Source of the DNA: Microbacterium sp. 3J1
GTDB taxonomy: Bacteria > Actinomycetota > Actinomycetes > Actinomycetales > Microbacteriaceae
Assembly: GCF_001049495.1 (NCBI RefSeq)
Contig: NZ_CDWI01000014.1
Location: 62,001-126,000 of the forward strand
Direction: 5' to 3'
Length of the DNA: 64,000 nt
How positions within the stretch are numbered: the first letter of the stretch is position 1; each line of letters starts with the position of its first letter. Positions 59,340-64,000 of the stretch are shown here, one piece after another. The notes beneath the pieces are model-generated. The model searched no databases. It saw only the letters and a list, made by a program, of their open reading frames with translations, and was not told the origin of the DNA. The position numbers were made by a program, and so were the translations under genes.

Positions 59340-60221
59340 TCACGCCTCGGGGATCGGCTTTCCGAAGTTCTCGAGGGTGATGACGTCGGGCTCGGGTCCA
59401 CCGCGAACGCCAGTGTCGAGGGCGTCGATCTGAGCGACCTCGTCGGGGGTGAGTTCGAAGTCGAAGACGTCGAAGTTCTCCGCGATGCGGTGCGCTTTGG
59501 TCGACTTGGGGATGACCTGTACGCCATTCTGGATGTGCCAGCGGAGCATCACCTGCGCGGCGGACTTGCCGTGCTTCTCACCGATGGTGAGGATGACGGG
59601 CTCGTCGAAGCTGCGCTTCGCGGATTCCCGGTAGGACGTGATGCCGCCGATGGGCGACCACGCCTGAGTGGTGATGCCGTGCTTCCGGTGGAGCGCGACG
59701 AGTTCCTTCTGCTGGAAGTACGGGTGCAGCTCGATCTGGTTCACCGCCGGCACGACGTCGGTCTGTTCGAGAAGCTGGGTCAGGTGCTCGGGCATGAAGT
59801 TGCTGACACCGATCGCGCGGACCTTCCCGTCGGCAAGGAGCTGCTCGAGCGCCTTGTATGCGGCGATGGTCTTGTCGAACGCGGACGGCAGCGCCTGGTG
59901 GAGGATGAACAGATCGATCTGCTCGACGCCCAGCTTCGCGGCGCTCTTCTCGAACGCGTGGAGGGTTTCGTCGTAGCCGTAGTCGCTGATCCACACCTTG
60001 GACTCGATGAAGATGTCCTCGCGAGGCACACCGGATTCGCGGATGCCCTGACCGACCTCCTTCTCGTTCCCGTAGGCGGCAGCGGTGTCGATGTGGCGGT
60101 AGCCGGTGCGGAGCGCTGTCGCGACAGCGGCGACGGTCTCCTCGGGCGGGGTCTGGAAGACACCGAGGCCGATGGCGGGGATCTCCACCCCGTTGTTCAG
60201 AGTGATCGTTGAAGTGGTCAT
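59340..60221 (-). CDS. Aldo/keto reductase (2,5-diketogluconate reductase type)
   Basis: 293 residues. VEIPAIGLGVFQTPPEETVAAV, YRHIDTAAAYGNEKEVG (catalytic Asp and Tyr), IFIESKVWISDYGYDE (Lys), DLFILHQALPS (His), and the NADP segment VIPKSTKAHRIAENFDVFDF. It resembles but differs from the gene at 16569. It is divergent from the XRE regulator across the 22-bp inverted repeat. GGAGG precedes the ATG. Confidence 0.93.
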   Translation of the reverse strand: MTTSTITLNNGVEIPAIGLGVFQTPPEETVAAVATALRTGYRHIDTAAAYGNEKEVGQGIRESGVPREDIFIESKVWISDYGYDETLHAFEKSAAKLGVEQIDLFILHQALPSAFDKTIAAYKALEQLLADGKVRAIGVSNFMPEHLTQLLEQTDVVPAVNQIELHPYFQQKELVALHRKHGITTQAWSPIGGITSYRESAKRSFDEPVILTIGEKHGKSAAQVMLRWHIQNGVQVIPKSTKAHRIAENFDVFDFELTPDEVAQIDALDTGVRGGPEPDVITLENFGKPIPEA

Positions 60222-60255
60222 GCCTCCACGCTAAGCACCGTCGACAACGAGGTGA

Positions 60256-60321
60256 GAGTCCCTGTCATTCACCCCCACAATGTGCTTGTCTCTGGGCGCT
60301 GGGGGTGAATGACAGGGACTC
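60256..60321. promoter_or_regulatory. Perfect 22-bp inverted repeat between divergent promoters (operator)
   Basis: Arms GAGTCCCTGTCATTCACCCC(CA) at 60256-60277 and its exact complement at 60300-60321, with a 22-base centre. On each side a -10-like TAGCGT or TACCGT follows the arm after 21-22 bases, so each arm abuts a -35 region. The likely binder is the adjacent XRE protein. Confidence 0.7.
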
Positions 60322-60355
60322 CCGCAGCGCGAAAGCGCGGGCTACCGTCGAATGT

Positions 60356-61228
60356 ATGGACACCAGGCACGAGGTTCAGGAATTCCTCACCGCACTCCGC
60401 GGCCGCATCACCCCCGAGCAAGCCGGTCTGACCTTCTTCGGAGGAGAGCGGCGTGTGCCCGGCCTGCGCCGTGAGGAAGTCGCGCAGCTCGCCGGAGTGT
60501 CAACGGCGTACTACACGCGGATGGAGCGTGGTGACCTCGGTGGCGTCTCGGAGAGCGTGCTCTACGCGCTCGTCAACGCGTTCCAGCTCAACGAGGCCGA
60601 ACAACAGCACCTCTTCGACCTCGCACGGGCAGCGACCGGCTCCCTCCGAGCACCCCGCGCCAAACGAGAGACCCCGGTTCCAGCCCGGATCGTTCAACTC
60701 ATCGACACCATGAGCGACGTGCCAACCGTCGCCCTCTCCACCCTCGGCACGCCCCTGGCGGCCAACACCCTCGCGCGGGCCCTTCTGCCGTTCATGTTCC
60801 CGGAGGGCAAGCCACCGGTGAACAGCGCCCGGTATCTGTTCCTTGACCCGGCATCCCGGGAGTTCTACCTCGACTGGGAGAAGATCGCCCGCGAAATGGT
60901 CTCCTCACTTCGCCTCCGCGCGGGACACGACCCCTCCGACAAGGCCCTCTCCGGTTTGGTCGGCGAACTCGCCACGCGCAGCACCGAATTCCGCACCTGG
61001 TGGGGCAGCCACACCGTCCGCACCCACACCACCGGCTCCAAACGGATCCACCACCCCATCGTGGGTGAGATGACCCTCGGATTCGAATCACTCACACTTC
61101 CCTCCACGCCTGATATTCGCCTCACCACCTACCTCACCGAACCAGGCTCACCATCCGCCGACGCGCTCAACATGCTCCGCAGCTGGATAGCCGAAGCGCC
61201 CGCCACCCAGAAGGAGACCCAGCTATGA
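60356..61228 (+). CDS. XRE/MmyB-like transcriptional regulator
   Basis: 290 residues from ATG 60356; no Shine-Dalgarno, with TACCGT just upstream, so leaderless. Helix-turn-helix at ~25-70 (RRVPGLRREEVAQLAGVSTAYYTRMERGDLGG), MmyB ligand domain at ~105-280 (RIVQLIDTMSDVPTVALSTLGTPLAAN ... RIHHPIVGEMTLGFESL). It overlaps the SDR by 4 bases. Likely controls itself, the SDR and the divergent aldo/keto reductase. Confidence 0.92.
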   Translation: MDTRHEVQEFLTALRGRITPEQAGLTFFGGERRVPGLRREEVAQLAGVSTAYYTRMERGDLGGVSESVLYALVNAFQLNEAEQQHLFDLARAATGSLRAPRAKRETPVPARIVQLIDTMSDVPTVALSTLGTPLAANTLARALLPFMFPEGKPPVNSARYLFLDPASREFYLDWEKIAREMVSSLRLRAGHDPSDKALSGLVGELATRSTEFRTWWGSHTVRTHTTGSKRIHHPIVGEMTLGFESLTLPSTPDIRLTTYLTEPGSPSADALNMLRSWIAEAPATQKETQL

Positions 61229-61959
61229 CAACCGAGACCGCCACTCCTCGCGTCGCCGTCATCACCGGAGCATCATCGGGCATCGGCGAAGCCACCGCCC
61301 GCGCACTCCACGCCGCCGGGCACATTGTCGTACTGCTCGCCCGCCGCGCAGACCGCATCAACACCATTGCCACCGAACTCGGTGACCGCGCAATCGCGAT
61401 CCCCGCCGACGTCACCGACCGCGACTCCATCACCGCCGCAGCAGAACGTGTCCTGGCCGAACTCGGCGGCGCCGACATCCTCATCAACAACGCCGGCATC
61501 ATGCTTCTTGGCCCCTTCTCCGCTGAGCAGCGCGACGACTACCGGCAGATGATCGAGGTCAACCTCATGGGCGCGATCACCACCGCCGAAGTCTTCCTCC
61601 CGCAACTCAGGGCCGCGGATGCAGGAGATATCATCAACATCTCCTCCGTCGCAGGCCGCACCGCTCGCGCAGGAAACGGCGTCTACGCCGCAACCAAATG
61701 GGGCATCAACGGCTGGTCAGAATCGCTCCGCCAGGAGCTCCTCCCCCAGATCCGCGTCACCCTCATCGAACCGGGCGTCGTTGACACCGAACTCCCGCAC
61801 CACACCACCCACGGACAAACCAAAACTGCAATCAACGATCTCTACGCCAAAGCAACAGTCACCGCGGACGACATCGCCGAAGTAATCGCCTTCACTCTCG
61901 CGCGCCCCCGACACCTCGCCATCAACGAGATCCTCCTCCGCCCGGCTGACCAGGCATAG
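61225..61959 (+). CDS. SDR family oxidoreductase
   Basis: 244 residues, ATG overlapping the regulator stop (ATGA). VAVITGASSGIGEATARAL, ILINNAGIMLLGP, INISSVAGRTARAG with catalytic Ser, and VYAATKWGINGWSESLRQEL with Tyr-x3-Lys. Classical NADP-type SDR of the YdfG group. Closing EIAFTLARPRHLAINEI-like segment intact. Last island gene before the right repeat. Confidence 0.93.
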   Translation: MTTETATPRVAVITGASSGIGEATARALHAAGHIVVLLARRADRINTIATELGDRAIAIPADVTDRDSITAAAERVLAELGGADILINNAGIMLLGPFSAEQRDDYRQMIEVNLMGAITTAEVFLPQLRAADAGDIINISSVAGRTARAGNGVYAATKWGINGWSESLRQELLPQIRVTLIEPGVVDTELPHHTTHGQTKTAINDLYAKATVTADDIAEVIAFTLARPRHLAINEILLRPADQA

Positions 61960-62252
61960 CGAGGCATGCGGAAGAGCAAGAGTTCACCGGTGTGCAGCAT
62001 CGGTGCGCCGCGGAGCGCCTCCCACTGCTCGCCCTTCGCGCTCCAGAACGCAAGGGTTCGCGAACTAGACGGCACGAGCACGGTGAATCTCCACTTGCCA
62101 CCGGGAAGCTCGCCCGAGATACAGCATCGGTTGCAGGCGCCCGGCGATTATGCTCCGAGAGCTAACTGAGGTCACGTGCGACCGGGGGCCGCCGGGGGGG
62201 CCGCGCATGATTTCGCGGCGCCGATCACTTTCGGTCGATGCCACTGATTTCT
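61960..62252. other. Stretch without a convincing gene, island right end
   Basis: About 290 bases. The minus strand has an open frame reading ELPGGKWRFTVLV and TLAFWSAKGEQWEALRG, which looks protein-like but has no start or family I recognise and then runs antisense into the SDR. It may be a gene remnant. A G-rich run lies near 62185-62205. Confidence 0.35.
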
Positions 62253-62300
62253 AGGTGGGCCCTGCCGGGATCGAACCGACGACATCCACGGTGTAAACGT
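62253..62300. repeat. Right 48-bp direct repeat overlapping tRNA-Val
   Basis: Exact copy of 56444-56491; here it is part of the complete tRNA gene. Confidence 0.85.
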
Positions 62301-62328
62301 GGCGCTCTACCAGCTGAGCTAAAGGCCC
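62256..62328 (-). tRNA. tRNA-Val, anticodon UAC
   Basis: 73 nucleotides. Acceptor GGGCCTT/AGGGCCC, D-arm TAGCTCAGCTGGTAGAGC, anticodon stem CCACG/CGTGG with loop TTTACAC, and T-arm GTCGGTTCGATCCCGGC. The loop gives anticodon TAC. CCA is not fully encoded (ACCT follows). Serves as the attachment site of the island. Confidence 0.95.
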
Positions 62329-62481
62329 TGGTGCCCTCAGTCTACCCACGACCCGATGCGCGCCGATGTCGTGGAAGAGGGCTAGGCTGAGGGCGGCACG
62401 CGTTGTGCACAGCCGACAAGGCTGCCCGCGTCGCTTCCCGTTTCATTGGCATGACCTGCCAGCTTGACGAAAGGCTCCCCC

Positions 62482-64000
62482 GTGACTGTGCACGACCAGG
62501 ATCCATACTCCCAGGGCCCCCTCGACAGCGATCCCGAAGAGACCGGCGAGTGGCAGCAGTCGCTCGACGAGCTCGTGGACGCCAAGGGGCACGGCCGCGG
62601 TCGCGAGATCATGCTCAGCCTGCTCAAGCGCTCCAAGGAGCTGCACCTGAATGTGCCGATGGTTCCGACCACGGACTACATCAACACGATCGCTCCCGAG
62701 AACGAGCCCGAGTTCCCGGGTGACGAAGAGGTCGAGCGCCGCTACCGTGCGTGGATCCGCTGGAACGCGGCCATGACGGTGCACCGCGCGCAGCGCCCCG
62801 GCATCGGCGTCGGCGGACACATCTCGACCTACGCATCGTCCGCGGCGCTCTACGAGGTGGGCTTCAACCACTTCTTCAAGGGCGCCGACAACGCCGGCGG
62901 CGGAGACCAGATCTTCATCCAGGGCCACGCCTCCCCCGGCACCTACGCCCGCTCCTTCCTCGAAGGACGCCTGACCGAGGACCAGCTCGACGGATTCCGT
63001 CAGGAGAAGTCCCGCGAGAACGGCATCCCGTCGTACCCGCACCCGCGGCTGATGCCGGAGTACTGGCAGTTCCCGACGGTCTCGATGGGTCTCGGCCCGA
63101 TCAACGCCATCTACCAGGCGATGTCGAACAAGTACCTCGAGAACCGCGGCATCAAGGACACGTCGGCCTCGCACGTCTGGGCCTTCCTCGGCGACGGCGA
63201 GATGGACGAGGTCGAGAGCCGCGGACAGCTGCAGGTCGCGGCGAACGAGGGCCTCGACAACCTCACGTTCATCGTCAACTGCAACCTGCAGCGCCTCGAC
63301 GGTCCCGTGCGCGGAAACGGCAAGATCGTGCAGGAGCTCGAGTCGTTCTTCCGCGGCGCGGGCTGGAACGTCATCAAGGTCGTCTGGGGCCGCGAGTGGG
63401 ACGACCTGCTCGCCCGCGACACCGAGGGCGCTCTGCTCAACCTCATGAACGTCACCCCCGACGGCGACTACCAGACGTACAAGGCCGAGTCCGGCGCGTA
63501 CATCCGCGAGCACTTCTTCGGCCGCGACGAGCGTGCCGCCGCCCTCGTCAAGGACTACTCCGACGAGGACATCTGGAACCTGAAGCGCGGTGGGCACGAC
63601 TACCGCAAGGTCTACGCCGCCTTCAAGGCCGCGACCGAGCACAAGGGCAAGCCGACCGTCATCCTCGCGAAGACCGTCAAGGGCTACGGCCTCGGTCCGC
63701 AGTTCGAGGGCCGCAACGCGACCCACCAGATGAAGAAGATGACGCTGGACAACCTCAAGACGTTCCGTGACGCGATGCACATCCCGATCACGGATGCGCA
63801 GCTCGAGGAGAACCCGTACCTGCCCCCGTACTACAACCCGGGACCGCAGGACGAGACGATCCAGTACATGCTCGAGCGCCGTCAGGCCCTCGGCGGGTTC
63901 CTCCCGGAGCGGCGTTCGACGCACGTCGGCCTGTCGCTTCCGGACGACACCGCGTACGCCCTGCCCAAGAAGGGCTCGGGCACGCAGGAGATCGCGACGA
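62482..64000 (+). CDS. aceE: Pyruvate dehydrogenase E1 component, homodimeric (partial)
   Basis: 506 codons are inside the window and the gene runs off the right end (full AceE is about 900 residues). GTG 62482 after GAAAGG. Visible: the helical N-terminus [52 protein letters not shown] with the active-site His region, [17 protein letters not shown], and the thiamine-diphosphate motif [14 protein letters not shown] ... [15 protein letters not shown]. It decarboxylates pyruvate and passes the acetyl group to E2. Confidence 0.97.
   Translation, partial: MTVHDQDPYSQGPLDSDPEETGEWQQSLDELVDAKGHGRGREIMLSLLKRSKELHLNVPMVPTTDYINTIAPENEPEFPGDEEVERRYRAWIRWNAAMTVHRAQRPGIGVGGHISTYASSAALYEVGFNHFFKGADNAGGGDQIFIQGHASPGTYARSFLEGRLTEDQLDGFRQEKSRENGIPSYPHPRLMPEYWQFPTVSMGLGPINAIYQAMSNKYLENRGIKDTSASHVWAFLGDGEMDEVESRGQLQVAANEGLDNLTFIVNCNLQRLDGPVRGNGKIVQELESFFRGAGWNVIKVVWGREWDDLLARDTEGALLNLMNVTPDGDYQTYKAESGAYIREHFFGRDERAAALVKDYSDEDIWNLKRGGHDYRKVYAAFKAATEHKGKPTVILAKTVKGYGLGPQFEGRNATHQMKKMTLDNLKTFRDAMHIPITDAQLEENPYLPPYYNPGPQDETIQYMLERRQALGGFLPERRSTHVGLSLPDDTAYALPKKGSGTQEIAT

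Noticed and set aside
61842..62140. Minus-strand protein-like frame at the island's right end
   Set aside because: It overlaps the 3' end of the SDR antisense, has no clear start and matches no family I know; kept only as a possible remnant.

Overview
The window is high-GC chromosomal DNA of an actinomycete, most likely Microbacterium or a close relative in Microbacteriaceae. Evidence: the glnA / glnE / glnA2 neighbourhood typical of Actinobacteria, a polyphosphate glucokinase, an actinobacterial-type RNase P RNA, a homodimeric AceE, and a complete flagellar cluster carrying fliW and csrA. No phage or plasmid backbone is visible. One small tRNA-associated island lies near the right end.

Left part (1-22.3 kb): housekeeping and small accessory genes. 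Glutamine synthetase I (1144-2568) sits behind a four-half-site GlnR-type operator. Its adenylyltransferase glnE and the second synthetase glnA2 lie at 7.8-12.1 kb. Between them are an exported lipoprotein with an M23 peptidase, a BLUF blue-light sensor with an overlapping small ORF, an acetyltransferase, an AI-2E family transporter and a lipid-kinase-like protein. Then follow ppgK, rnpB (13249-13610, minus), a PolA-like polymerase, a coiled-coil zinc-ribbon protein, a YchJ-like protein, oxidoreductases, and a divergent XRE/SDR pair with a palindromic intergenic region.

Centre (22.5-52.5 kb): motility. About thirty flagellar genes lie on the minus strand between two FliA-family sigma factor genes (23617-24420 and 51616-52479). 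In transcription order they are fliC-fliD-fliS-fliT-like; flgB-flgC-fliE-fliF-fliG; fliH-fliI-fliJ-(stub)-fliK-flgD-flgE; flbD-motA-motB-fliM-fliN-fliO; fliP-fliQ-fliR-flhB-flhA-csrA; and flgN-flgK-flgL-fliW-(unknown). Each group starts with the same promoter pattern, GGTTAC-N15/16-CGCGATAG. A seventh match drives an uncharacterised AAA ATPase (22522-23610), which suggests it belongs to the motility regulon. Four of the six flagellar leaders carry hairpins that show ACGGA (or AGGGA) in the loop, the known form of a CsrA site. The flagellin leader has a hairpin plus a second site on the Shine-Dalgarno, as in Bacillus subtilis hag. With csrA and fliW in the same cluster, this outlines a CsrA-FliW circuit that may reach rod, export and switch operons as well as flagellin.

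Right part (52.7-64 kb): a translationally coupled sulfite-oxidase-like / flavin reductase / DUF6510 operon, DUF1254 and DUF1269 genes, then an approximately 5.8 kb island bounded by a 48-bp direct repeat of the 3' part of tRNA-Val(UAC). The island holds two aldo/keto reductases, an NmrA-like protein, a Tat-exported lipoprotein flavodoxin, an MmyB-like XRE regulator and an SDR. A perfect 22-bp inverted repeat lies in its divergent promoter region. I saw no integrase. The window ends inside aceE.
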